Positions 54,814-62,903 of a stretch of DNA of 64,000 nt are shown piece by piece (the first letter of the stretch is position 1; every line of letters starts with the position of its first letter). The position numbers and the translations under genes were made by a program. The notes below the pieces were generated by a model, which did no database searches, was not told the origin of the DNA, and saw only the letters and a list, made by a program, of their open reading frames with translations. The stretch lies in the NCBI GenBank assembly GCA_003164675.1, contig PLTX01000044.1, forward strand, positions 45,140 to 109,139, given 5' to 3'. The DNA comes from Verrucomicrobiota bacterium (GTDB lineage Bacteria > Verrucomicrobiota > Verrucomicrobiia > Palsa-1439).

Positions 54814-56331
54814 ATGCAAGCGCTTCATTTGGTTGGAACGATAGTCTATTTTGTAGTTCTGGTGTGCCTGTCGTGCTACGGCATTCACCGGTACTGGATG
54901 ATTTTTCTGTACTTTCGCCATCGTCGAGAGGTGCCGCAACCTGCGGGTCACTTCGCCGAGCTCCCCAAGGTCACCGTCCAGTTGCCCCTGTACAACGAGA
55001 TGTATGTCGCCGAGCGCTTGCTGGAGGCGGTCGCCTCCCTGGATTATCCGCAGGATAAAATCGAAGTGCAAGTGCTTGACGATTCGACCGATGAAACGAC
55101 GGACATCGTTGCCCGTAAGGCCGCGCAATTGCGCGAGCGCGGTTTTGAGGTGCATCACATTCACCGTTCCAGCCGCATGGGCTACAAGGCCGGTGCGCTG
55201 GAGAATGGTTTGAGCCAGGCGACGGGCGAGTTCATCGCGATTTTCGACGCCGACTTTGTTCCGCAACCTGACCTTCTCCAAAAAACGATTCAGTACTTCT
55301 CGAACCCCGGCATCGGCATGATCCAGACCCGATGGGGCCACCTCAACGAACAGTACTCCTTGTTGACGAAAATCCAGTCGATGCTTCTGGACGGGCACTT
55401 CCTGATCGAGCAGACCGCGCGCGCTCGTTCGGGCCGGTTCTTCAATTTCAACGGGACGGCAGGCCTCTGGCGGCGCTCGTGCATCCAGAGTTCCGGCGGC
55501 TGGCAACACGATACATTGGCCGAGGATCTCGACCTGAGCTATCGCGCACAGATCAAAGGCTGGCAGTTTCTCTTCCTGCCCGAGATTGTGACGCCCGCCG
55601 AATTACCCGTCGAGATGAACGCCTTCAAGTCGCAGCAACACCGCTGGGCCAAGGGGTCGATTCAGACGAGCAAGAAAGTGCTGCCGATGCTCTGGCGCAG
55701 CAAACTGCCATTCAAGATCAAGTTTGAAGGCACCGCCCATCTGACCAGCAACTACGGGTACCTCCTGCTCCTGGTGCTCTGCCTGTGTTTCCATTCGTCG
55801 GCGTCGGTGAGGACCTATCAGGTTTCGGGCGGCAACCCATGGACAAAGATGTTGCTGGTCGACGTCCCGCTGTTCATCGCCGGGTCGCTGTCGATCAGCG
55901 CGTTTTATTTCTGCGCCCAGCGCGAACTCCACGCCCAATGGTGGAAACGGCTGGCATACCTGCCCGTGTTGATGGCGGTGGGCGTCGGCCTGTCGGTCAA
56001 TAACGCCCGCGCCGTCTTGGAAGCCATGTTCAACCATCGCAGCGAGTTTATTCGTACCCCGAAGTACGGCGTGTCACGCCGCGGCGAATCGTGGACGCAC
56101 AACAAGTACCGGACACTGCGCGGACTGTATCCGTTCATCGAGCTGGCCTTCGGCGTCTATTTTACATACCTCGTCATTCAGGCTGTCGACCACAACCAAT
56201 GGATGTTTATACCGTTTGTCGTCATTTTCCAGGTTGGCTTCCTCTACGTCGGCCTCATGTCGCTGCTGCAAAGTTCGGTGCGCGCCATGCGTCAGATCGA
56301 CGGGCCGGGCTTGGCCGTCGCCGGCGCGTGA
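54814..56331 (+). CDS. family 2 glycosyltransferase, cellulose/mannan-synthase-like
   Basis: A 505-residue processive glycosyltransferase. One TM helix precedes the GT2 catalytic domain: 'VTVQLPLYNEMYVAERLLEA', DDS ('QVLDDSTDETTDI'), DAD ('IAIFDADFVPQPDLL'), TED-type 'LAEDLDLSYRAQIKG' and 'QQHRWAKGSIQTSKKV' (QxxRW). Three or four TM helices follow, as in CesA/CslA-type synthases that both make and export a polysaccharide. Product unknown; the neighbouring lipid A genes suggest a surface glycan. An AGGAGG precedes the ATG. Confidence 0.9.
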   Translation: MQALHLVGTIVYFVVLVCLSCYGIHRYWMIFLYFRHRREVPQPAGHFAELPKVTVQLPLYNEMYVAERLLEAVASLDYPQDKIEVQVLDDSTDETTDIVARKAAQLRERGFEVHHIHRSSRMGYKAGALENGLSQATGEFIAIFDADFVPQPDLLQKTIQYFSNPGIGMIQTRWGHLNEQYSLLTKIQSMLLDGHFLIEQTARARSGRFFNFNGTAGLWRRSCIQSSGGWQHDTLAEDLDLSYRAQIKGWQFLFLPEIVTPAELPVEMNAFKSQQHRWAKGSIQTSKKVLPMLWRSKLPFKIKFEGTAHLTSNYGYLLLLVLCLCFHSSASVRTYQVSGGNPWTKMLLVDVPLFIAGSLSISAFYFCAQRELHAQWWKRLAYLPVLMAVGVGLSVNNARAVLEAMFNHRSEFIRTPKYGVSRRGESWTHNKYRTLRGLYPFIELAFGVYFTYLVIQAVDHNQWMFIPFVVIFQVGFLYVGLMSLLQSSVRAMRQIDGPGLAVAGA

Positions 56332-56497
56332 TTCCGTCGCGCGGGCATTGAGTTTATGCCAACGAATTCACTGGCCCTCCAACTCCACAGTCTGCTTCAC
56401 AAAGCCGCCAACGGTATCCTGCGCGCGCTTTGACCCGCAATGTGGGTGAATGTTTCCTTGCCATCGGCGTGCGAAGTGGCAAGAATCCACGGCACGG

Positions 56498-57373
56498 ATG
56501 GAGCCACTCGGCATTATTGCAGGAAACGGCGAGTTTCCCCTGATTCTGGCCCGCTCGGCCCGGCAACTCGGTGTGGGACCGATCGTGGCCGCGGCCTTTG
56601 ACGGCGAGACGAGCCCCGAAATTGACCAACTCGTTGACCACGCGGACTGGATCAAGCTCGGTCAGCTTAACAAACTCATTGAAGTCTTCACCTCTCATGG
56701 TGTGAAACGGGCCGTGATGGCGGGTGGCATTACACCTTCCAATCTGTTCAAGAACCTGCGGCTCGATCTGCGGATGACGACCGTGGCGTTGCGCCTCAAA
56801 GAACGCAATGCCGAGACCATTTTCGGCGCGATCGCCTCCGAGATGGCCAAGGACGGCGTTGAACTCATCGACCCGCGCCCGTTCCTCGGCGAATCCGTGC
56901 CACAGGCGGGCGTGCTGACGCGTCTAAAGCCGAACAACGACCAGCGCGAGGATATTGAGTTCGGGTTGAGGATTGCCAAGGCCGTTAGCGCGCTTGATGT
57001 CGGCCAGACGGTGGTCGTCAAGAAGGGCACGGTGCTCGCGGTGGAAGGGTTTGAAGGCACGGATGAGTGTATCCGCCGCGGCGGGGCGCTAGCGGGCGAA
57101 AAGGGCGGCGCGTTGGTCGTCAAAGTCAGCAAACCAAATCATGATTTCCGCTTCGATATTCCGTGCGTCGGCGAAAAGACGATTGAGTCATGCCGTTTGG
57201 GGCGAATCTCCGTCATGGTGATGGAAGCCGGACGGAGCCTGCTGCTCGACAAAGATAAACTCCTTACGGCGGCGAATGAGGCTGGGATTTGCCTCGTGGC
57301 GGTTCATCGCGAGGGCGACTCACCCGTTCCGAGCCGTCAGAGCGAGGAGCCACGAGCGGTGCCTTCCGCATGA
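56498..57373 (+). CDS. lpxI: UDP-2,3-diacylglucosamine pyrophosphatase LpxI
   Basis: Hydrolyses UDP-2,3-diacylglucosamine to lipid X in lipid A synthesis (the LpxI type, replacing LpxH). 291 residues from ATG 56498 ('MEPLGIIAGNGEFPLILARS'). The family blocks 'RAVMAGGITPSNLF', 'GAIASEMAKDGVELIDPRPF', 'GQTVVVKKGTVLAVEGFEGT' and 'PCVGEKTIESCRLG' are all present. It is coupled by ATGA to the Gfo/Idh gene, and then to lpxB, forming a lipid A operon. Confidence 0.93.
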   Translation: MEPLGIIAGNGEFPLILARSARQLGVGPIVAAAFDGETSPEIDQLVDHADWIKLGQLNKLIEVFTSHGVKRAVMAGGITPSNLFKNLRLDLRMTTVALRLKERNAETIFGAIASEMAKDGVELIDPRPFLGESVPQAGVLTRLKPNNDQREDIEFGLRIAKAVSALDVGQTVVVKKGTVLAVEGFEGTDECIRRGGALAGEKGGALVVKVSKPNHDFRFDIPCVGEKTIESCRLGRISVMVMEAGRSLLLDKDKLLTAANEAGICLVAVHREGDSPVPSRQSEEPRAVPSA

Positions 57374-58395
57374 GCGATATCCTCAAAGTCGGCGTTGTGG
57401 GCGTCGGGCATCTCGGCTCGCAGCACGCGCGCATCTATTCCGAATTGGCCAAACGTTCCAACGGCCAAACCTCGTTCGTTGGCGTGTGCGACACGGACAG
57501 CATCCGCGTGCGCGCCCTCACCGAGAAAGTCGGCGGCGGGACGTTCGAGAACGCGGCGGAATTGGCGAATTTCGTGGATGCCGTCAGCGTGGCAACACCA
57601 ACCGAGACGCATTACAAGGTCGCCCGCGTGTTTCTCGAACGCGGCAAACACGTGCTCGTCGAGAAACCGATCACGGACAGCCTGCGCGAAGCCGAAGAAC
57701 TCGTGGCGCTCGCACGCAAGAACAAGTGCGTGTTGCAGGTTGGTCACGTCGAACGTTTCAATCCCGTGATGCGGTATCTGACCGACATCCTGCGGGAGGC
57801 GCGTTTCATTGAAGTGCACCGGTTGTCGCCGTATCCGGGGCGTTCGACGGATATCGGCGTTGTCCTCGACCTGATGATTCACGACCTCGATGTGGTTCTG
57901 TCGTTGGTGAAAGCGCCATTGGTGGCGGTGGATGCGGTCGGCATTCCCGTGCTGAGCGCGAGTGAAGACATCGCGAATGCCCGATTGAAGTTTGCGGACG
58001 GTTGCGTGGCCAATATTACTGCCAGCCGCGTGTCTGCGGAGCGGATGCGCAAGATTCGGATCTTTGGCCGAACGGAGCACGGTGCCGCCTATATTTCGCT
58101 CGACTACATGAAACAAGAAGGCGAACTCTATCGTGTTGCTGCCGAGGACGCCCAGGAATCGGGATTATTACGGAAACTGCTCGCAGGCAAGCACGCCAGC
58201 ATCGTCAGCGAATTCGCCGGCCGCAAGATCGTCCGCGAACCCGTGCCCATCGAACGCGACGAACCGCTGAAGCTCGAGTTGCAGAATTTTGTCGACTCGA
58301 TTCGCCACCATCGCGATCCGCTCGTCACCGGCGAAGCCGCCAAGCAGGCCCTCGAAGTCGCGATGGAAATCACTGCCCAGGTCCGTCAGTCGTGA
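57370..58395 (+). CDS. Gfo/Idh/MocA-family oxidoreductase
   Basis: A 341-residue NAD(P)-dependent oxidoreductase. Rossmann motif 'KVGVVGVGHLGSQHARIY', 'AVSVATPTETHYKVARVFL' and 'HVLVEKPITDSLREAEEL' with the EKP catalytic Lys. In many lipid A operons a protein of this family lies between lpxI and lpxB; some make the 3-amino sugar (GnnA type), for which a partner aminotransferase GnnB would be needed and is not seen here. Both ends overlap neighbours by four bases (ATGA, GTGA). Confidence 0.9.
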   Translation: MSDILKVGVVGVGHLGSQHARIYSELAKRSNGQTSFVGVCDTDSIRVRALTEKVGGGTFENAAELANFVDAVSVATPTETHYKVARVFLERGKHVLVEKPITDSLREAEELVALARKNKCVLQVGHVERFNPVMRYLTDILREARFIEVHRLSPYPGRSTDIGVVLDLMIHDLDVVLSLVKAPLVAVDAVGIPVLSASEDIANARLKFADGCVANITASRVSAERMRKIRIFGRTEHGAAYISLDYMKQEGELYRVAAEDAQESGLLRKLLAGKHASIVSEFAGRKIVREPVPIERDEPLKLELQNFVDSIRHHRDPLVTGEAAKQALEVAMEITAQVRQS

Positions 58396-59477
58396 CACGC
58401 TTGATCATGTTCATTGCCGGTGAAGCTTCGGGTGACGCGCACGCCGCGGAGCTTGTCAAGGCGCTACGGGCGCAGGCTCCCGATGTGAAGGTCTTCGGCG
58501 CGGGCGGGCCGAAGATGAGGGCGGCGGGAATGGAAATGTTGCTTGATCTGACCGAACACGCTGTTGTCGGTCTGGTCGAAGTGCTCAAGAATTACCTCAA
58601 GTTCCGCCGCATCTTCTGGGACCTGGTGCGCGAGGCCGAAAACCGGAAGCCGGATGCGGTCGTGTTGGTGGATTTTCCCGGATTCAATCTGCGGTTCGCG
58701 GCGCAGATGAAGAAGCGTGGTATCAAAGTCATCTACTACATCTCGCCGCAATTGTGGGCATGGCACGCGAACCGGGCGAAGCAGATTGAGCGTGACGTCG
58801 ATTTGATGCTGACGATTTTCCCGTTCGAGAAGGACTGGTACGCGAAACACGCGTCGAAACTGCGGGTGGAGTTTGTCGGACATCCATTCGCGGAAAGGAT
58901 GAGGGATGAAGGCGGAGGGATGAAACGGGAGGAGAGCCTTATTCTCTTGTTGCCGGGCAGCCGCGAGCGCGAAGTGGCCAAGATCTGGCCGATCATGCGA
59001 CAGGTCATCGACCGGATGCCGCTCGAAACGAAATTCGTCGCGGGAGCCGTAAACGAATCGATGGCGGCGATAATCAAGCACCCACGCGTGACAGTCGAAA
59101 TTGGCAAAGCCCACGAGTGGATGGAACGCGCGACGCTGGCGATCACCGCCAGCGGCACCGCGACCATGGAATGCGCGTTCTACAGTTGTCCGATGATCGT
59201 TGTGTACAAGGTCAATTGGCTTACATACCTCATCGGCCGCATGATCGTGAAGGTCAACTGGCTCGCTATGCCCAACGTCATCGCAAATCGCGCCATCGTT
59301 CCCGAATTCATCCAGCACGATGCCACACCGCAACGAATCACGTCAGCCGCGCGCCTCCTTATCGGGGATGTCACCGAGCGTCAGGCAATGCAGCGCGAGT
59401 TGGCAGCCGTTGTCAACACCTTGGGTGGAGCGGGGGCCAGCAAACGAGCGGCAGAATTGATTCTGACTGCACTCTAA
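58392..59477 (+). CDS. lpxB: lipid-A-disaccharide synthase
   Basis: Joins UDP-2,3-diacylglucosamine and lipid X into the lipid A disaccharide. 361 residues from GTG 58392, overlapping the previous stop. Marks: 'IMFIAGEASGDAHAAELVKA', 'FGAGGPKMRAAGMEM', 'DLTEHAVVGLVEVLKNYLKF', 'LVDFPGFNLRFA', 'YYISPQLWAWHANRAKQIER', 'LPGSREREVAKIWPIM' and 'ASGTATMECAFYSCPMIVVY'. Works directly on the LpxI product, consistent with the operon. Ends in a four-base overlap with the convergent polyprenyl synthase. Confidence 0.95.
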   Translation: MTRLIMFIAGEASGDAHAAELVKALRAQAPDVKVFGAGGPKMRAAGMEMLLDLTEHAVVGLVEVLKNYLKFRRIFWDLVREAENRKPDAVVLVDFPGFNLRFAAQMKKRGIKVIYYISPQLWAWHANRAKQIERDVDLMLTIFPFEKDWYAKHASKLRVEFVGHPFAERMRDEGGGMKREESLILLLPGSREREVAKIWPIMRQVIDRMPLETKFVAGAVNESMAAIIKHPRVTVEIGKAHEWMERATLAITASGTATMECAFYSCPMIVVYKVNWLTYLIGRMIVKVNWLAMPNVIANRAIVPEFIQHDATPQRITSAARLLIGDVTERQAMQRELAAVVNTLGGAGASKRAAELILTAL

Positions 59478-60373
59478 TTCTTCCGCGTCAGAAAGAAATC
59501 GGCGATGGCGGCGAGCGGAGTTGCGCGGGGTCCGAACGGTTTCAACTGTTTGTGCGCGTCGGCAATGAGATCGGCGGCATATTGCCTCGATTTGTCGAGG
59601 CCGAGGACGGTGGGGAAGGTGGACTTGTTGTTCTTTTCGTCCGCGCGCACGCTTTTGCCCATGATCTCCTTGGTGCTCGTGGCGTCGAGGATGTCGTCAA
59701 TGACCTGGAAGGCGAGGCCGAGGTCCTGGCCGTAGCGGGTGAGGCGCTTGAGTTCCGACGGGCTGGCATTGCCCGCCATCGCCCCGAGTCGGATCGACGT
59801 GGTGATGAGCGCCGCGGTCTTGTTGAGGTGCGTTGTTTTTACTTCATCGAGGCTGGCGTGACGCTCTTCGTTTTCGAGGTCCTGCACCTGTCCGGCGATG
59901 AGCCGGAGGCTGCCGGCAGCCAGCGCGAGGTCGCTCACCAATACCCGCACCGGGTAACGCTTCGGCGGTTGGCTCCTGGCAACAAGGGCAAATGCCTCGG
60001 TCAACAAGGCGTCACCCGCGAGCACCGCAATGCCTTCGCCGAAGACTTTGTGGTTTGTCGGTTTTCCGCGCCGTAAATCGTCGTCGTCCATGCTCGGCAG
60101 GTCGTCGTGAATGAGCGAGTACGTGTGGATGCACTCGACGGCGCAGGCCAGGGGCATGGCCGCCGCAGGTGTGCCACCCACCGCCTCGCAAGCAGCGAGG
60201 CACAGAACGGGTCGAATGCGTTTACCGCCTGCAAAAATGGAATACCGCATTGCCTTATGGATGGTCGGTGGCGGGACGGATTCGGCCGGCAAGAGCTTGT
60301 CGAGCGCGGCATCGACGCGCGTGCAGGTCTGGTCAAGATACTGGTTCAGGTCGAAAGCCGCAGGGGATTTCAA
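59474..60373 (-). CDS. ispA: polyprenyl (farnesyl/geranylgeranyl) diphosphate synthase
   Basis: Builds C15-C20 isoprenoid diphosphates from IPP and allylic primers. 299 residues from a TTG at 60373 with GAGGAG five bases upstream. First aspartate-rich motif 'LIHDDLPSMDDDDLRRGK', second 'FQVIDDILDATSTKEIMGK', plus 'YSIFAGGKRIRPVLCLAACE' and 'EGIAVLAGDALLTEAFAL'. The N-terminal FARM layout with the inserted two residues (DDxxxxD) fits short-chain bacterial FPP/GGPP synthases. In many bacteria the neighbour is dxs, absent here. Confidence 0.93.
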   Translation of the reverse strand: MKSPAAFDLNQYLDQTCTRVDAALDKLLPAESVPPPTIHKAMRYSIFAGGKRIRPVLCLAACEAVGGTPAAAMPLACAVECIHTYSLIHDDLPSMDDDDLRRGKPTNHKVFGEGIAVLAGDALLTEAFALVARSQPPKRYPVRVLVSDLALAAGSLRLIAGQVQDLENEERHASLDEVKTTHLNKTAALITTSIRLGAMAGNASPSELKRLTRYGQDLGLAFQVIDDILDATSTKEIMGKSVRADEKNNKSTFPTVLGLDKSRQYAADLIADAHKQLKPFGPRATPLAAIADFFLTRKN

Positions 60374-60519
60374 TCACGCTCCTCGGTTCGAGGGCGTATG
60401 GTACGTGGCCCACGCGTTTTTTCAAGCGAAAGTTTGTTGCTGCGCGGCCAAACCGAACGAGTGGAATTCGGGGTTGACTTGGTGTATGGAATTGCTCGAT
60501 AACCGTGCGCGTTTTACCT

Positions 60520-60816
60520 ATGCCGACCTACGAATACGAATGTCGAAAATGCGGGCATCATTTTGAATTGTTTCAATCGATCAAAGATGCGCCGAAGAAG
60601 ACCTGCCCAAAGTGTCGTGGACGCGTAAAGCGGTTGCCTGGCACGGGCGCAGGGGTTATCTTTAAGGGCTCGGGTTTCTACAGTACGGATTATCGAAAGC
60701 CGGGCTATACTGAGGCGGCGAAGAAAGACAGTGGCGCGACGACGAATGCGTCGGTTGCTTCCAAGCCGGAAGCGGCAAAGTCGAGCGACACGAAGAAGTC
60801 GCCCAAAAAGGACTAA
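60520..60816 (+). CDS. FmdB-type zinc-ribbon protein
   Basis: A 98-residue protein starting at ATG 60520 ('MPTYEYECRKCGHHFELFQS'). Two CxxC knuckles ('CRKCG', 'CPKCRG') form the FmdB/CxxC_CXXC_SSSS zinc ribbon. 'GVIFKGSGFYSTDYR' follows, and the C-terminal 35 residues are a Lys/Ala/Ser-rich disordered tail. FmdB proteins are regulators in some bacteria, but the group is broad. The next gene starts three bases after its stop. Confidence 0.88.
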   Translation: MPTYEYECRKCGHHFELFQSIKDAPKKTCPKCRGRVKRLPGTGAGVIFKGSGFYSTDYRKPGYTEAAKKDSGATTNASVASKPEAAKSSDTKKSPKKD

Positions 60817-60819
60817 TCT

Positions 60820-61557
60820 ATGATTGTTTGTTCAAAGTGCGGGTATGATAACGAGTTGGGCCGGATCTTTTGCCATTCGTGTGGGGCAAAGCTCGATCTC
60901 TCGGAAATCAAGTCGCCCAGTCAGGGCGGCAAGTCGCTGGTCAAGAGGAGCAAAGCCGGCTCGGGAAAGATCATCTCCCGAGTGGTGTCCATCGCGATCC
61001 TGGCGGTCGTCGTTGGGGTCCTGTTTCTCGCGTTCCAGGTGCCGGGCATCCGCCCCATCAGCGCTTCAAGTGAGGACCTCGTTCTGTCCGACAAAAAGCG
61101 GGCGGCGCTGGATGAACTCGCCGCACGGAAGGAGCCGAACGCGATCACAGTGACGGAAGGCGAGTTGAATGCTTTCATCCAGGGCGTGGGCTTTCAGAAT
61201 GGCCAGGGCAGCGGTTTGGCAGTCATCCCGATCAAGTTGCAAATCGAACTCGGCGACGGAGTGGTCACCGCAGTGTTTCTTGGCAAGCTTCATATCGCCG
61301 GTTCGGTGGAAAAGCAGATTTACCTCAGCTACACCGGCGTGCCCACGATCGAGGATGGCCATTTTGTCTTCAAGCCAACGGCAGGCGCGCTGGGAGCATT
61401 GCCCGTGAGCACATGGTTTCTGGTCAAGACGGGACTGTTCGACCATTACTTTGCCAAGTTATTCGTCCAGTTGGACAAAGAGAAACAGGTGCTCGACTCG
61501 CTCTCGTCGATTTCCGTCGCTTCACAGTCGGTCGTGTTGAATTATCAACCGCACTAG
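60820..61557 (+). CDS. zinc-ribbon membrane protein
   Basis: A 245-residue protein. An N-terminal zinc ribbon ('VCSKCGYDNELGRIFCHSCG', two CxxC pairs) is followed by a basic linker, one TM helix ('VVSIAILAVVVGVLFLAF') and a periplasmic domain of about 160 residues without a recognised family ('TVTEGELNAFIQGVGF', 'GKLHIAGSVEKQIYLSYTGV'). The make-up suggests a membrane protein sensing or binding on the outside. It lies three bases after the FmdB-type gene, and 17 bases before the next one. Confidence 0.8.
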   Translation: MIVCSKCGYDNELGRIFCHSCGAKLDLSEIKSPSQGGKSLVKRSKAGSGKIISRVVSIAILAVVVGVLFLAFQVPGIRPISASSEDLVLSDKKRAALDELAARKEPNAITVTEGELNAFIQGVGFQNGQGSGLAVIPIKLQIELGDGVVTAVFLGKLHIAGSVEKQIYLSYTGVPTIEDGHFVFKPTAGALGALPVSTWFLVKTGLFDHYFAKLFVQLDKEKQVLDSLSSISVASQSVVLNYQPH

Positions 61558-61574
61558 GTCCGCGTCTGGCAGTC

Positions 61575-62903
61575 ATGAACGCGCGACGGTTGGGCACGTG
61601 GTTGGCAGCCGTGATTGCCGTGCTTACTCAACCTGTGGTCGCGGCCATATCGACCCCCACGAACGCCCTCGTCAGAACCGTTAGCGCTTCCCGCCAGTTC
61701 GTCGCCTGCGCCAGCGACCGGCTTCTGCCTTCCGCATTATGCGCGTATGCCGAGCGCGTCAAGCGGGAATGGCTGAGGCAACTGGACGTGGCCGACAACT
61801 GGCGCGACCCCATTCTGTTGCTGGTGCAGACACGCCAGGCCGCGCAAACCATCGCGGCGCCGGTGTCGATAGCCGTGTTTCAAACCGATGAACACCTCGA
61901 GTATCGCATTCGTTGTCTGGCGCCGCCGCCGATTGACAAGGGTGAATTGTTGTCGGCCATGGTTGACGCTTTGTGCGCGGAATGGGCAAACCGCAACCAG
62001 GCGACGGAGCCGGGCAAGGCGTACGTAGTGCCAGGCATTCCGCTCTGGCTCGTGGAAGGTCTGGCGGTGTTGATCGAGGGTCGCCACGAGGCTCTGCTAT
62101 CCATTTCGCAGCGGTCCGTGGCGGGCGGCCGGCCTCAGGAAGCGAGGGACTTGTTGAAAGCCGAGGCTCTCCCCGACGATTCAGTGGATCGCCAACTGTT
62201 CCAGGCGAACGCGTGGATTTTTACCGAGGGCCTGTTGGGATTGCATCAGGGACCCCGCAAAATGCGGAATTTCCTGGCCGAGCTTGGTGCGCAGAAGGTG
62301 GCCAGCAACGCGTTCTGGAAGGTCTATCACGACGATTTCCCGAACACGACTGCGCTGGAAAAATGGTGGAGTTTGGAATTGGTCCGCCACACCTCGATGT
62401 CGGTCGCGCAAGACCTGTCGGTGGAAGATACCGAGCGTGATCTGGACGCGATCTTGGTGACGAAGCTTGGCCCCATCGGTGGACGCAGAGGAATGCCCGG
62501 TGAAACCAGCGTAGCCATCGATGACCTCTGGCGGTACGCGGACGCTCCGTGGTTGAAGGACCTGTTGAAGCTCAAGATCGACCGGATCGGCGCGTTACGG
62601 GGTGTGACACACCCGTTGTACCTGCCGATATTGGACGACTACATGGAAGCCATGGTCTGGCTCCAGCGGGGCAGCGTGACCCGGTTTCATCGTGGGTTAA
62701 GCCGCGCCGAAGCCACGCGGGCCGTCGTGGACAAACAAGCGCACGGAATCACCGCCTACCTCAATGAAGCCGAACGCATCTATGCGCCGGAACAGCTCTC
62801 GAATACGTTCCGCGGGTACTTCCAGACATTTGATCAACTTCAGAAGCTGGATAGCGAACGTCGCAGTCCGATCAGCGACTACCTCGACAAGTTCGATCAC
62901 TGA
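61575..62903 (+). CDS. secreted peptidase-MA-like protein, motif degenerate
   Basis: A 442-residue protein with a hydrophobic N-terminus that looks like a signal peptide ('TWLAAVIAVLTQPVVAA' region, residues 8-24). The part around 'AYVVPGIPLWLVEGLAVLIE' matches the W-x-x-EG end of gluzincin-like peptidase MA domains, but the preceding HExxH zinc motif is not present: the aligned helix reads 'MVDALCAEWANR'. It is thus probably not an active metalloprotease. The C-terminal half is helical. It follows the zinc-ribbon membrane protein and converges with valS (7-base overlap). Confidence 0.65.
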   Translation: MNARRLGTWLAAVIAVLTQPVVAAISTPTNALVRTVSASRQFVACASDRLLPSALCAYAERVKREWLRQLDVADNWRDPILLLVQTRQAAQTIAAPVSIAVFQTDEHLEYRIRCLAPPPIDKGELLSAMVDALCAEWANRNQATEPGKAYVVPGIPLWLVEGLAVLIEGRHEALLSISQRSVAGGRPQEARDLLKAEALPDDSVDRQLFQANAWIFTEGLLGLHQGPRKMRNFLAELGAQKVASNAFWKVYHDDFPNTTALEKWWSLELVRHTSMSVAQDLSVEDTERDLDAILVTKLGPIGGRRGMPGETSVAIDDLWRYADAPWLKDLLKLKIDRIGALRGVTHPLYLPILDDYMEAMVWLQRGSVTRFHRGLSRAEATRAVVDKQAHGITAYLNEAERIYAPEQLSNTFRGYFQTFDQLQKLDSERRSPISDYLDKFDH

